From contig CBDFIW010000001.1 of NCBI GenBank assembly GCA_965248255.1, positions 186,001 to 250,000 of the forward strand: 64,000 bases of DNA, read 5' to 3'. The notes beneath the pieces are model-generated. The model did no database searches. It saw only the letters and a list, made by a program, of their open reading frames with translations, and was not told the origin of the DNA. The position numbers and the translations under genes were made by a program. Position 1 is the first letter of the stretch; the number at the start of each line of letters is the position of its first letter. The DNA is from JAKZVK01 sp965248255 (lineage in GTDB: Bacteria; Acidobacteriota; Terriglobia; Bryobacterales; UBA6623). Below are positions 16,054 to 24,701 of this stretch, in pieces.

Positions 16054-16560
16054 CTACGGCGGCCAGGCGCTCTCGGTCCCCTCCCTGGAGAGCTGCCGCA
16101 TGTACTCCAGTCCGCGGTCATCGGTGAACCGCCGCCGCTGGTCCTCGTCAGACCACGTGAGCGGCCGGCCCCGGTCCACGTCCCCGCGCTCGGTCTCGAT
16201 CTCGATTTCGAACACGCCCTCCGACAGGACCGGCGTGGAAAGCCGCCCCCGGAACAGCACCCCCGGTACCTTCTGCCAGCTCTCGCCGCTGTCGGACGAG
16301 TACACCCACTCGACCGTCACCGGCAACGGCCCGACGTCCTGTAGGAACGTGCTCCTGATATCGGTCGGGATGCCCGACAACGTGATCGTCAGCCGCTTGT
16401 CGGGGTCGCCGGACCGCGTCTTGGCTCCGCTGACCGCCAACGCCTTGCCGCCGCCGGCGTAGTCGGCCCCGTCGAGCGTCAGCGACCCCTGTCCGGTCCA
16501 CACCCGCACGGCCGGGTCGGTATCGATGGTGATCAGGTGTTGTAGCCAGTTGTTCGCCAT
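16054..16560 (-). CDS. Minor tail-tip protein at the L position
   Basis: This 168-aa protein starts MANNWLQHLITIDTDPAVRVW. It is beta-rich with a central VEWVYSSDSGESWQKVPGV and ends with charged DEDQRRRFTDDRGLEYMRQL. The ending resembles distal tail/baseplate hub proteins whose C-terminus contacts the next ring. Identification rests on position between the M-like and K-like genes and on general character. I recognise no catalytic motif. Confidence 0.55.
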   Translation of the reverse strand: MANNWLQHLITIDTDPAVRVWTGQGSLTLDGADYAGGGKALAVSGAKTRSGDPDKRLTITLSGIPTDIRSTFLQDVGPLPVTVEWVYSSDSGESWQKVPGVLFRGRLSTPVLSEGVFEIEIETERGDVDRGRPLTWSDEDQRRRFTDDRGLEYMRQLSREGTESAWPP

Positions 16561-16590
16561 CGAGAACGCCTCCGTGTTAGAGTGATCGTC

Positions 16591-16812
16591 ATGAGCCTGA
16601 TGGTCGCCGAGGTCTACAAGGCGCTACTGAGCGCCGGAGCGCCCGAAGAAGAAGCGCGCGCCGCCGCCTCTGCCATCCCCATCGCCAAGGATCTGGCCAC
16701 CAAACAGGACATCGCCGAGTTGAAACAGGACATCGCCGTTCTCAAATTCGCGGTTTTTACTTTCCTGCCCCTCATGCTTGCGCTGCTCGTCAAGATGGTC
16801 TTCTTTCCCTAG
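16591..16812 (+). CDS. Small coiled-coil membrane protein, DUF1640-like
   Basis: This 73-aa protein (MSLMVAEVYKALLSAG) has a short coiled-coil region, ATKQDIAELKQDIAVLK, and one C-terminal transmembrane helix ending LVKMVFFP. The pattern resembles DUF1640/CCDC90-like bacterial proteins. It is on the plus strand inside a leftward tail operon, so it is an independent insert (moron-like). It overlaps the end of the convergent M-position gene by a few bases. GTG 16582 is an alternative start. Confidence 0.6.
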   Translation: MSLMVAEVYKALLSAGAPEEEARAAASAIPIAKDLATKQDIAELKQDIAVLKFAVFTFLPLMLALLVKMVFFP

Positions 16813-17405
16813 ACCGCCTCCTCCCAATCAATCGCCCACGGGCCTCCGAAGTCGGGCGTCCACAGCAGGGGAATCGCCCCTCCGCCGCCGCCCACGGCCA
16901 GCCGCGCCAGACAGGTAACGTCTTCCCACACAACGTCTTCACTCGTGTCGGGCACGGCGGGCGGCTCCACCGTGCATTTCGAAGTGTCCAGATCGCTCGT
17001 CAGCAGGTACAGCCGGACGCCGATCCGCACGTAGTCCCCGGCTACCAGACCGTCCGTAGCGCCGCTCACGGTGACTTCGAGCTCGCCGGAAGAAATCGCC
17101 GCCGCGCTCACCGTCAATGACGTGTCCTCAGTCAGATCGCCCGCCGAGGGGCGCTCGATCGGGACCTCGAAGGTGTTCTCGGCGCCGCGCAGTTGCGCCA
17201 GGAAGGTCTCGACGGCCCGGCGCTGAGCGTCGGTCGAGATGTCGGATTCGGCAATCTCGATCCGCCCCGACCAGTGGCCGGGGCCGCGTCCGTAAACTTG
17301 CGTCCCCGCGCCGTAGATTGAGCGCAGAACGATCTGGCCGGGGTGCTGGAGCGCCAGGTCCGAGCGCGCGATCGGCACGCCTGAGGGGAAGTCGATCAGC
17401 GCCAT
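16809..17405 (-). CDS. Minor tail protein at the M position
   Basis: This 198-aa protein starts MALIDFPSGVPIARSDLAL, with AGGAG 6 nt before the ATG at 17405-17403. It is beta-rich (GRGPGHWSGRIEIAE, AVETFLAQLRGAENTFEVP), as in phage minor tail proteins located just after the tape measure. Its position is equivalent to lambda M, the ring below the tape measure. An upstream in-frame ATG at 17510 exists, but that stretch is arginine-rich antisense-type sequence and lacks a ribosome-binding site. Confidence 0.65.
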   Translation of the reverse strand: MALIDFPSGVPIARSDLALQHPGQIVLRSIYGAGTQVYGRGPGHWSGRIEIAESDISTDAQRRAVETFLAQLRGAENTFEVPIERPSAGDLTEDTSLTVSAAAISSGELEVTVSGATDGLVAGDYVRIGVRLYLLTSDLDTSKCTVEPPAVPDTSEDVVWEDVTCLARLAVGGGGGAIPLLWTPDFGGPWAIDWEEAV

Positions 17406-17452
17406 GGTATACTCCTGCTGGACGCAACTTGGCCGTGCCGGGGAACGTCTAC

Positions 17453-18153
17453 ATGAACGCCATGCGACTGCCGACAATACTGGTTCTCGCGGCTCTGCTC
17501 GCGACGCCAACGTGGGGCGGTGACCGGGCGGAGAAACTTCTTATATGGGAAAGCTGGAAAGTGAGCGATGTCAGCCTTGCCGAGAAGGGGCTGAGCACTG
17601 AGGCTTTTAGCGATCCGTACGAGGTTCACCCCACTGATCTGACCCTGGCCTGCAACCTGTGGGAGCCCGGCAACAAGTGGGGAACACGCACGGAAGAGCA
17701 CAACCTGATGCTCCTGTTCGAGTTCAAGAACAAGAGCTTTTCCGGTGCTGTGCGCCGCGAGAAAGACCGCGTGCAGTTGCAGCTCGGCTCTGGAGCGCCG
17801 TCGAGGGCGAGGATGGCGACTACCGGCTGCGCCAGGAGCTCGTGGACTACGACGAGAAGAAGCGCACATGGGCTTACAAGCCTTTCCGTCTTGCCGGTGA
17901 TATGATGCGCTTTCCTGAACGTCCGGGCACCGCGCGGCTCTTCCACCACGAAGCGGCGGATGTGGCGCGAAGGATGTACCATTCCGAATCCGTCAGTTGG
18001 ATCAACCGGCGCAACGGGGAAACTCACAGCGTCGAGATCGGCGAGAAGGGCCGCAGCGCCATCGAGCAGGTGTTGAACCTGTGCGGCTTCAGCGTTCACG
18101 AGTCCTCCGCAACGCCGACGGCCGCAGCAGATCTCTCGTCACGTCGCCCTTGA
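17453..18153 (+). pseudogene. Secreted protein inserted in the tail operon, frameshifted
   Basis: A plus-strand gene with a signal peptide (MRLPTILVLAALLATPTWG) continues as LLIWESWKVSDVSLAEKGL. The frame breaks near 17788 in CAGCTCGGCTCTGG. Adding one base continues as LWSAVEGEDGDYRLRQELVDYDE, then WAYKPFRLAGD, RMYHSESVSWINR and IEQVLNLCGF, ending TGA 18151-18153. The corrected length is about 233 aa. I recognise no family. It is convergent with the tape measure and runs against the late operon, so it looks like a lysogenic-conversion (moron) gene. The frameshift may be real or a sequencing error. Confidence 0.6.
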
Positions 18154-21126
18154 CCGCCCGCGTCACCCGGTTTTCGATCACCGGGATCGCCTCAGCCAGC
18201 GCCGCCCGCACGCCGGGGCCGTCGCTGGACTGAATATTTATGCTGATATTGATCACGGGAGCGCCGCCGCCGACCGGCGTGGCCGAGCGCAATACGTGGT
18301 TGGGGATGATCTCGCCCGCCGTGCGCGGACGGAACAGTTCCACGCCCTTCTCGCCCACCGCGTAGAGACGGCCCGCCTCAACCAGTCCTCCGGCGGCCTT
18401 GCCCGGAACGCCACCGGTCGAAGGAACTCCGAATACCCCCCCCCCCCCCCCCCGAACACGCCCGTCAGGGCGTTTTCGATCTGGCTGAGCAGCGCCACCC
18501 GCAGCAGGATCTTGGCGATCTCCTCGAGCACCCCGGCCAACGCGTCCCGCAGGCTGTTTGCGCCGAGAATGGCGTCTTCCATGCCCTTGGTGATCGCCTT
18601 GCAGAAGCCCTCAGCGGCCTGCTGTAGTTCCTTCTGTCGGTCGGTGAACTCCTTGATCGCCTTCTGTCTTTCGCGGGCGATGCGCAGCTGCTCTCGCAGC
18701 TCATCGGTGAGGACGCTTTCGCCTTCAATCCTCCTCTTAATCGCTTCCCGTGCCTTTTCAAGCGCATCCTGTTCCTGCCGGTTGCCCTTCTCCCTCGCCT
18801 CCGCGATGGCTGCCTCAAGATCAGCCCGCGTTTCCTCCAGCTTGATCCGCTGCCGCACGTCGAACAGTTCTTCGCCCCTGAGCAGGGCCAGCCGGTTGGC
18901 GTTCTCGATCCGCTTGAGCTCAGCTGCGATTGTCTTGTCGAACTCCTCGATCAGGAACGGCTGAACGGCCTGCTCGACCTGTTGCTGCGTCCTGGTGTCG
19001 GCGATATCTTGTTCCACGTTCAGGCGGTCCTGGGCGAGCTTGAACAACGCCGTCTCGTTGGCTTTGATAAGGTCAAGCTGCTCAAACAGCCCCGTGACCG
19101 CCGCTTCGTCGCCCAACAGGGCAGCGTCGCGCAATTCTCGCGCGATATCCTGCCTTCTTGCTTCGATCACGCCCCGCGCCGTCGCCTCCACGGCTTGACC
19201 GGTCAGACGGTTCAGCTCCTCTTCGAGCTCCCGGATCGAATCGGTAATTTCGTCCTCGAACCGCAGGACCTGGATGGGCGCTTGCAGCAAGGCTTGCTGC
19301 CTGCTTAGCTCCTGGGTAACCTGTTGCTGTGCTTGAAGCTGTTCGAGATATTTGGCGGTAAGTTCGTCCGCCGCCGGCAGCATCCGGCTTTCAAAGGCGT
19401 TCAGATTGGCTTCGGCGGCCTCGACGGCGCTGATGGCCGAGTCTTTCTCCTGCTCGCTGGCCGCCGCCAACCGCTTTTGGGCGTCCTCCAGCTGATGAGC
19501 CAGGGCAACTTCCCGCGCCCGCAGGTCATTGACGATCTTGAATCGCGCCTGAAGCCGAAGCCGTTCTGCTCCAACCGCCCGCGCCAACTCCAGCTCCTGT
19601 TGGGCCAGCGTCAGCCCCCGCTTCAACTCGGCGTTATAGTTGCGCAATGAGTCTTCGGTGAATGGCGCAGCCGTAACAAGAACTTCCTCCGGCTTACGCC
19701 CAAGGAAGTCGAAATCCTCAGCGCGCAGCTTGATTTTGGCTGGAATCTCCAGCGGTTGTTCTGCCACGCTCTGAATGAATTGGAACAAGTCACCCTGGAA
19801 TTTCCTCAAGTCCTCTACATTGGTGCGAAGCGTCAGTCTTCTGGAAAAATCCTCCACGCCCTCAACCAGCAGTGCGTTGATTTTCTGGATCTCTTCCGAG
19901 ACCTGCCGGAATCCGGCCTGAGCTGCTTCGAGCTTTTGTCTCGCCGTATCGGCTGAGGAAAGCTGTTGCTCGATGGACGTGGCCAGGCCAATCTCTTCGC
20001 CGCTCCGTCCGGTCAGCTCGCGCCGCGCTTGTCTCAACAGACGGGTTTGGTCCGCGGCCTGCTTGGCCTGGATCGCATAAAACGCCAGGGAGCCGGCGGC
20101 GATGGCTATCCCGGCGGGGCCGCCCAGCGACCCCACTCCGATTCGCGCCGCAATCGCGGCCGCCGAAAGCCCCCGCAGCGCGCTGACGGCCTGCCCGGCC
20201 TGAACCACAAAACGCCCCGCGAACAGAACTCCGGTGAAGACAAGCGTGTCCCTGAGAAGGTCAAGGTTTCTAACGAGGGCCTCAACGGCCTTGACCATCG
20301 CCGAGACAACTTGCGGGCCGTGCTCGATCAGCGCTTCGTTGAGTCGCGTAAGCTCGTCAGCCGCTTCCGCCACCCCACGCGCGGCGGCGATCTGCGCGGC
20401 ATTGCCCAGATCGGTAAAGCTCTGGGATAAGTCCTTGAGCCGTTGGGCTTCCTCCGTTGTGACCAAACCCAGCCGCCGGAAAGCGTTCTCCTGCTCAAGC
20501 AGCGCGTTCCGGCCGCGCTGCAAGACGTTGACGAAGGCCACGCCCTCGCTGTCGAACAGCTTGAAGGCGAGCCGCACGCGCTCTTGCTGGTTTTCGGTGT
20601 TCTTGAGCCCCTCGGCTACATCAAGCAGCGCGTCGTGGGAATCACGCAGCCGTCCGTTGGAGTCACGCAGTTCGACGCCCAGTTGCCGGAAGGTGTGCCG
20701 TAATTGCTGTTGGCCCGCAGCCGCCTCGGCCAAGCGCCGGGTGAAACGCTGCAAGCCGATATTGGTTGCATTGATGGCGATTCCTTCGCCCTCGAAGGCG
20801 CGTTGGAGAAGTTGCAAGCGCTCGACGGAAAAGCCCAGCCGTTCGCTGGTTTCAACCAGGCTCGCGCCGAACTCCGCCTGGCGCTTGATGAGCAGCCCCA
20901 GCCCGGCGCTGCCGGCAATCAGGCCGACGGCGCCGCGGACGGACAGCACCGACCGACGGAACTCCCGAAACCGTTGATTGGTCCGCCGCACGCCCCGGCG
21001 CAGGCTGCGCAGAGTGCGTTCCTGGGCGCGGATCGCGTCCGATGAGCGCCGCACGCCGCGCACAAACTCGTTGGTCCGGGCGCGCAGCGAGATATATGCG
21101 CTTCCGACGTTAACCTGTCCCGGCAT
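18089..21126 (-). pseudogene. Tail tape measure protein, interrupted at an 18-G run
   Basis: This protein of about 1013 aa (after correction) fixes tail length. The start VNVGSAYISLRARTNEF, long coiled coils and a hydrophobic centre (AAIAARIGVGSLGGPAGIAI) are typical. ATG 21126 has AAGGAG 5 nt upstream. The first frame runs to 18253, but after the homopolymer at 18436-18453 its sequence becomes arginine-rich nonsense. The -1/+2 phase continues properly as GVPSTGGVPGKAAGG, LYAVGEKGVELFRP and GEIIPNHV, the standard tape-measure C-terminus, ending at 18089. The homopolymer length sets the phase. Confidence 0.85.
18436..18453 (+). repeat. 18-bp poly-C tract (poly-G in the tape measure)
   Basis: Eighteen consecutive C on the plus strand encode a glycine run in the tape measure. 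The written length puts the downstream C-terminal region out of frame. Such a tract is unstable in replication and hard to sequence. Confidence 0.9.
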
Positions 21127-21412
21127 CACGGCTCCTTTGATAAGCGTGCTGAACCACCAGTACGCGCTGTTTCAGAACCCCCTCAGGCTCCGCCTCTTCG
21201 TCCTGGGGCGTTCGCATCCAGGGCGCGAAATCACTGAGCTTCGCCGTCGAACCCATCGCACGGCAGATCAGAACGCAGATCGTGGCGAGCAGTTCCGGCA
21301 GGACGGCGGACTGCGGCGGCCAGCGCCGAAAGTGGCGCTCCCAGGCGTAGTACTGAGTCGCCGGCATCGCCAGCACCTCGCTTAGTTGACGGCCGGTTTC
21401 TCGCGCGATAAA
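21110..21412 (-). CDS. Tail assembly chaperone T-part (GT extension, DUF4035-like)
   Basis: This frame is reached by -1 slippage from the G-like gene. After the slip it reads IARETGRQLSEVLAMPATQYYAWERHFRRW, a junction typical of phage GT fusion proteins, and ends at 21110, overlapping the tape measure start. It could also start alone at GTG 21376, which would omit the conserved RQLSE part. In lambda, GT recruits tail tube subunits to the tape measure. The YYAWERHF motif matches DUF4035/phage minor tail T proteins. Confidence 0.8.
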   Translation of the reverse strand, partial: FIARETGRQLSEVLAMPATQYYAWERHFRRWPPQSAVLPELLATICVLICRAMGSTAKLSDFAPWMRTPQDEEAEPEGVLKQRVLVVQHAYQRSRDAGTG

Positions 21413-21810
21413 AAAGGGTTCGGATCACCGGCCGTCTCAGCCTCTTTCTTGTGCGAGAACATCGAATCAAGCCCGCACAGCCGCATCGCCGTCTTCGCCA
21501 ACAGGCCGGACTCGCCGCCCGTGCGCATGATGAGCCGGGCCGCCTCGTCCTCGTTGAGGTCCATTCCCAAACAGGCCTTGAGCGACATCCGCGCCGCCTC
21601 AAACAGCACGCCGCTCTCTCGCTCTTGCTTGACCTCGGAAAACAGCCAGTCGCGGATCGCCATCGCTTCCGCCGCCGTGGGCGGTTGAAGTTGGAACCGC
21701 AAACCGGCGGCCGTGACCTCTTCCGGCGCGGACAACATCGCCTTGATGTCGTCCGGCGTTGCAAACTCGTTGGTGGTCTTCTTTTTTCGTGTCATTAAAC
21801 AATGCTCCAT
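21382..21810 (-). CDS. Tail assembly chaperone G-like protein
   Basis: This protein of up to 142 aa has RKKKTTNEFATPDDIKAM, RFQLQPPTAAEAMAIRDWLF and ARLIMRTGGESGLLAKTAMRLCGL. It lies between tail tube and tape measure, the universal place of tail assembly chaperones. A slippery TTTTTTA sits 9 codons before its stop and feeds the T frame. It probably binds the tape measure during tail assembly. Starts at 21810 or the inner ATG (MTRKKKTT, 21795) are both possible; the inner one is closer to typical length. Confidence 0.8.
   Translation of the reverse strand: MEHCLMTRKKKTTNEFATPDDIKAMLSAPEEVTAAGLRFQLQPPTAAEAMAIRDWLFSEVKQERESGVLFEAARMSLKACLGMDLNEDEAARLIMRTGGESGLLAKTAMRLCGLDSMFSHKKEAETAGDPNPFLSREKPAVN
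21409..21415 (-). promoter_or_regulatory. Slippery heptamer T TTT TTA for G-GT -1 frameshift
   Basis: On the minus strand the zero-frame codons are AAC CCT TTT TTA TCG, so T TTT TTA is correctly phased. A -1 shift continues as ATC GCG CGA GAA ACC and opens the T frame through to 21110. Tail chaperone genes of siphophages usually use such a shift. Confidence 0.8.
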
Positions 21811-22460
21811 TCGGACAGCTGAACCCGCGGGGCCAAGGTCAGGGTAGTCGTCATATCGCCTTCCGATTCCAGGCTGACATTGCCGGCCAGCCGCACCCTG
21901 GCATCGAAGGGTCCCCGCCGCATCGACGGCAGCACGATCGAATAGGTCGGCTTGGCCGTCTCGGCGGAAGCCGGCGCGGGCTTGACCTTGACGACCGGAG
22001 TGGCCGCATCGGAAATCGAGTCGATGACGAATTTCTTGCTGCCGACCTTGATCACCATGCCGGGCCCCAGCAGGCCGACAGCCGGCTGCACCGTTCCCGC
22101 GAAGGTCACCACGCCCGTATCGGCGATGGCCACGGTATTGGAAGGGCCGGTGATGGACTTCACCGCCTCTTCCTTGGTGATCAGGCGGAAGTCCAGCAAG
22201 GTCCCTTTGAGCGAGGCCGCCCGCATCGCCTTCCAGGCGGCGTGCGCCGGGCTGTAAGTGGCGTTCAACTCAATCGACGGGACGCGCGGATGGCCCGAAC
22301 GCTTCCCCACCCCGCCGAATGTGACGATGTCCCGCTCGGGCGCTTCGCCGCCCGACTCGGTGTAACTGTTGATGCCCGGCACCTGAATCCAGGTCGACCC
22401 GCTGTCGCTCGAATATTCCAGCTTGGCGAATTCGCTCCCGTGTACCGTTGGTACTGCCAT
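21795..22460 (-). CDS. Major tail tube protein
   Basis: This 221-aa protein starts MAVPTVHGSEFAKLEYS. AAAGGAGG 8 nt before ATG 22460 decides the start. The beta-rich sequence contains GGEAPERDIVTFGGVGKRSG and PSIELNATYSPAHAAW, typical of lambda V-type tail tube proteins. A central insert (VVTFAGTVQPAVGLLGPGMVIKV) may be a surface Ig-like domain. Abundance is likely high, in line with the strong ribosome-binding site. It is followed by the G/GT genes. Confidence 0.8.
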   Translation of the reverse strand: MAVPTVHGSEFAKLEYSSDSGSTWIQVPGINSYTESGGEAPERDIVTFGGVGKRSGHPRVPSIELNATYSPAHAAWKAMRAASLKGTLLDFRLITKEEAVKSITGPSNTVAIADTGVVTFAGTVQPAVGLLGPGMVIKVGSKKFVIDSISDAATPVVKVKPAPASAETAKPTYSIVLPSMRRGPFDARVRLAGNVSLESEGDMTTTLTLAPRVQLSEWSIV

Positions 22461-22485
22461 AATGTTTTCCTCCTTTGAATTGGGT

Positions 22486-22929
22486 TCAGCCGGCGGCAAG
22501 CGCCCGGCGCGTCCTTCTGCTCACCCGGCGCTTGCCGGTAAGTTCTTGCTCCACCTTCTTGAAGTTCTTTCCCACGCCGCGCGCGAAAGCGCGGTTCTGG
22601 TCCGCCCGCGTGTTGCGCACCGCCGGTTCCAGAAAGGGATGCTCCGGCGCCCTGATCGTTCCGAGCTCAACCAAATGCGCGTGGGGCGCGGTGGCCTCGA
22701 CCAGGGCCGAAGGCTTGTAGCGGCGCTTGCCCCGGCGCGCCCGGATCGATGCCCGCAACGCTCCGGTCTTGTCCTTAAAAGCGGTGGTGTTTTTCGCTTC
22801 GGCAGCGGCAACCTTGGCCGCTTCCAGCAGACCGTCTTCCAACGCCACCTGCCCCAGTACGCCGGGCAGGGCGTCCAACGCCCCGATCAGAGCCGCCGCT
22901 TCCTCGATGCCGGTGATTTCGATTTCCAT
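22486..22929 (-). CDS. HK97 gp10-like head-tail protein
   Basis: This 147-aa protein starts MEIEITGIEEAAALIGALDA. The central AAKVAAAEAKNTTAF, GALRASIRARRGKRR, and LVELGTIRAPEHPFLEPAV with following basic residues are characteristic of HK97 gp10/tail-component proteins that act at the head-tail or tail-completion stage. The ATG overlaps the preceding stop (TGATGG). HPFLEPA is the family's signature. Confidence 0.85.
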   Translation of the reverse strand: MEIEITGIEEAAALIGALDALPGVLGQVALEDGLLEAAKVAAAEAKNTTAFKDKTGALRASIRARRGKRRYKPSALVEATAPHAHLVELGTIRAPEHPFLEPAVRNTRADQNRAFARGVGKNFKKVEQELTGKRRVSRRTRRALAAG

Positions 22930-23285
22930 CAGATGGTGACCTCCACGGTCCACATGCGGCGATAAACGTTAAACTCCTCGTCGTAGTCGTCAACAGGCCC
23001 GGAGACAGATCGCAGCCGGCCGCCGGAACGGACCGCCGCCAAGCCTTGTTCGGCGAGGCGGATGGCCTCGGCGAACGTCTTGGCCCGGAAGTCGAGCCGG
23101 ATGGCGCAGGTGCGCTGCCTCGATCCCTCAAACGTCGTCACCGTGTCGCCGCCGACGCCCTGGTAAACAACGGCCGGGAAGTCGCCCTCACCCACTTCGC
23201 GCTGCACGCTCGGATGACAGTGGCTTGCCAATAAGGGGTCCGATCCCCGCACCAGGCGCGTAACATGAGCTTCAGGGCTCTCCAT
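22929..23285 (-). CDS. Tail completion/terminator protein, DUF3168-like
   Basis: This 118-aa protein contains VTRLVRGSDPLLA, DFPAVVYQGVGG, RLDFRAKTFAEAIRLAEQ and a C-terminal EEFNVYRRMWTVEVTI. This is the layout of tail terminator proteins that cap the tube before joining to the head. Its position between head closure and gp10-like genes agrees. Confidence 0.75.
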   Translation of the reverse strand: MESPEAHVTRLVRGSDPLLASHCHPSVQREVGEGDFPAVVYQGVGGDTVTTFEGSRQRTCAIRLDFRAKTFAEAIRLAEQGLAAVRSGGRLRSVSGPVDDYDEEFNVYRRMWTVEVTI

Positions 23286-23287
23286 GG

Positions 23288-23620
23288 CTATTCGTTCCTC
23301 ACGACTTGCAGTTCGAGATAGCGGCGCCGGCCGATCTCGACCAGCCCCTCGATCTCGTGCTCCCGTCCGTACTCGTCACGCAGTCGCCAGCCGGGCCGAA
23401 CGCTCGAGTCCCAGCGGATCACGAACCTCGTGTGCTGCTCGGTAAACTCGGTGCCCGCCTGCAGCCTCTCGCGGCCCGTGATATCGCGCCGCGCCGCCCA
23501 GCGGGGATGCTCGACCGGATCGCCCCGAACCGACTCGCCGAGCTCGTTTTTCGTGGCGGCGCCCGGCTCCAACAACACGATCCGGCGGTCCAGGTTCGGG
23601 TATGTCCTCATCTCCGGCAT
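23288..23620 (-). CDS. Head closure (head-tail joining) protein
   Basis: This 110-aa protein starts MPEMRTYPNLDRRIVLLEP. It has GESVRGDPVEHPRWAARRDITG then FVIRWDSSVRPGWRLRD and ends RRRYLELQVVRNE. This matches the SPP1 gp16/phage_H_T_join family, small beta proteins that close the head pore after packaging. It lies directly downstream of the holin, which is unusual. Confidence 0.85.
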   Translation of the reverse strand: MPEMRTYPNLDRRIVLLEPGAATKNELGESVRGDPVEHPRWAARRDITGRERLQAGTEFTEQHTRFVIRWDSSVRPGWRLRDEYGREHEIEGLVEIGRRRYLELQVVRNE

Positions 23621-23622
23621 GG

Positions 23623-24036
23623 CTACTTCGTCCGTCCTCCAAACTTCTCGGCGGTGCGGAACAACCCCAAGCCCAACAGCCCCATCAGCACCGTCACGAG
23701 CTCCTGCGTTCCGGCCAGCTCCGGCGGGATAATGTCCGGGTGCCAGATCGCGCAGGCCCAGGCCATCAGGTCATGCAGGATGTAGTGCCAGCCGAGAGCG
23801 AATCCGCACGTCCAGCCGATCCAGGGCCGCCAGCCCGCCACGAAGATCGAGCGGTGCATGGCCTCGATCTTGTTCAACTCGATCTGCGCCAAGCTGGGCT
23901 TCATCATCAGCTTGGCCTTGATCAACTCGGCGGCTTGCTTTTCTTCCGGCGCCTCGACGAACTTATCGACGATCCCGGCCACGCCCTCCGCCGCCGAGAC
24001 GACGCCCCCGCCGAACAATTTGCCCAACAAGCCCAT
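23623..24036 (-). CDS. Holin, 3-TM family
   Basis: This 137-aa protein has AGWRPWIGWTCGFALGWHYIL, the signature of the three-helix holin family first described in gene transfer agents. The N-terminal part is amphipathic (VDKFVEAPEEKQAAELIKAK) and a C-terminal membrane helix is VLMGLLGLGLFRTAEKF. It should permeabilise the inner membrane and release endolysin. It sits with the endolysin and two small membrane proteins in a lysis cassette. Confidence 0.85.
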   Translation of the reverse strand: MGLLGKLFGGGVVSAAEGVAGIVDKFVEAPEEKQAAELIKAKLMMKPSLAQIELNKIEAMHRSIFVAGWRPWIGWTCGFALGWHYILHDLMAWACAIWHPDIIPPELAGTQELVTVLMGLLGLGLFRTAEKFGGRTK

Positions 24037-24042
24037 CTAACC

Positions 24043-24177
24043 TCAGCCCCCCAGCCAGAACCCCAGCCAGAACAGCCCCGCGCCGGCCAGCACGATGGCC
24101 AGCGCCGAGAAGGGCTTGTTGGCCAGCACTACCAGCAACGAATCCGTCTTGTCCTCAACCTTCTGATAGCCTTCCAT
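24043..24177 (-). CDS. 44-aa single-helix membrane protein in the lysis cassette
   Basis: This short gene starts at ATG 24177 with AAGGAG about 11 nt upstream. It encodes MEGYQKVEDKTDSLLVVLAN, then a hydrophobic helix (SALAIVLAGAGLFWLGFWLGG), and ends at TGA 24045-24043. It fits neatly between holin and endolysin. Small one-helix proteins at this position can act as second holins or antiholins; no family is recognised. Confidence 0.6.
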   Translation of the reverse strand: MEGYQKVEDKTDSLLVVLANKPFSALAIVLAGAGLFWLGFWLGG

Positions 24178-24200
24178 GGGTTCTCTTTCTCCTTTTTCCT

Positions 24201-24701
24201 TTAAGCTGCCTGCTCAATGAATTCGGCCAGCCGCGTAGTCCAACCGGCGGCGAACGCCGCCTGCGAAGGATCGCTTGCGATCAGCCTCCCGTAGAAGCGG
24301 CAGCGGCTCGCCAGCACGCTTTTAAAAAGCGCGTCTTCATTTGCCCGGTCAACCGCCGCCAGGCTCACCGGGCCGAATATCCCGTCCGCCTTGACTCCCG
24401 CGGCGGTTTGCAGCCAGCGGGCCGCTTGCGAGGGGCCGTGATTGACGGCGCAATCAACCGCCAGTTCCCGCAACCGGCGGCCGGCGATGCGGTCGAACCC
24501 CGGCCCCTGAATGTAGAGGCATTCGTAAATCTGCCGCGCCTCGCTCTCGTCGAGGTCGCGCACGTCTTCCGCCGTCACCGGCTCGCCGCGCCAGCTCTCC
24601 AGCGTCTTCAGCGTGATGCCGTAGTTGGTCGGGCCGCCGCGGTCGGCGGGGTGATCGACATAGCCGCCTTCGCGGCGGATGATGGAGTCGATGATCGTCA
24701 C
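24201..24701 (-). CDS. Endolysin, GH108 N-acetylmuramidase
   Basis: This 166-aa enzyme degrades peptidoglycan at lysis. Catalytic Glu11 is in RREGGYVDHPADRGGPTNYGIT, the signature of glycoside hydrolase 108. The C-terminal half (ARWLQTAAGVKADGIFGPVSLAAV) is a PG_binding_3 domain. The GTG start at 24701 overlaps the stop of the upstream gene (GTGA). There is no signal peptide, so export depends on the holin. Confidence 0.93.
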   Translation of the reverse strand: MTIIDSIIRREGGYVDHPADRGGPTNYGITLKTLESWRGEPVTAEDVRDLDESEARQIYECLYIQGPGFDRIAGRRLRELAVDCAVNHGPSQAARWLQTAAGVKADGIFGPVSLAAVDRANEDALFKSVLASRCRFYGRLIASDPSQAAFAAGWTTRLAEFIEQAA

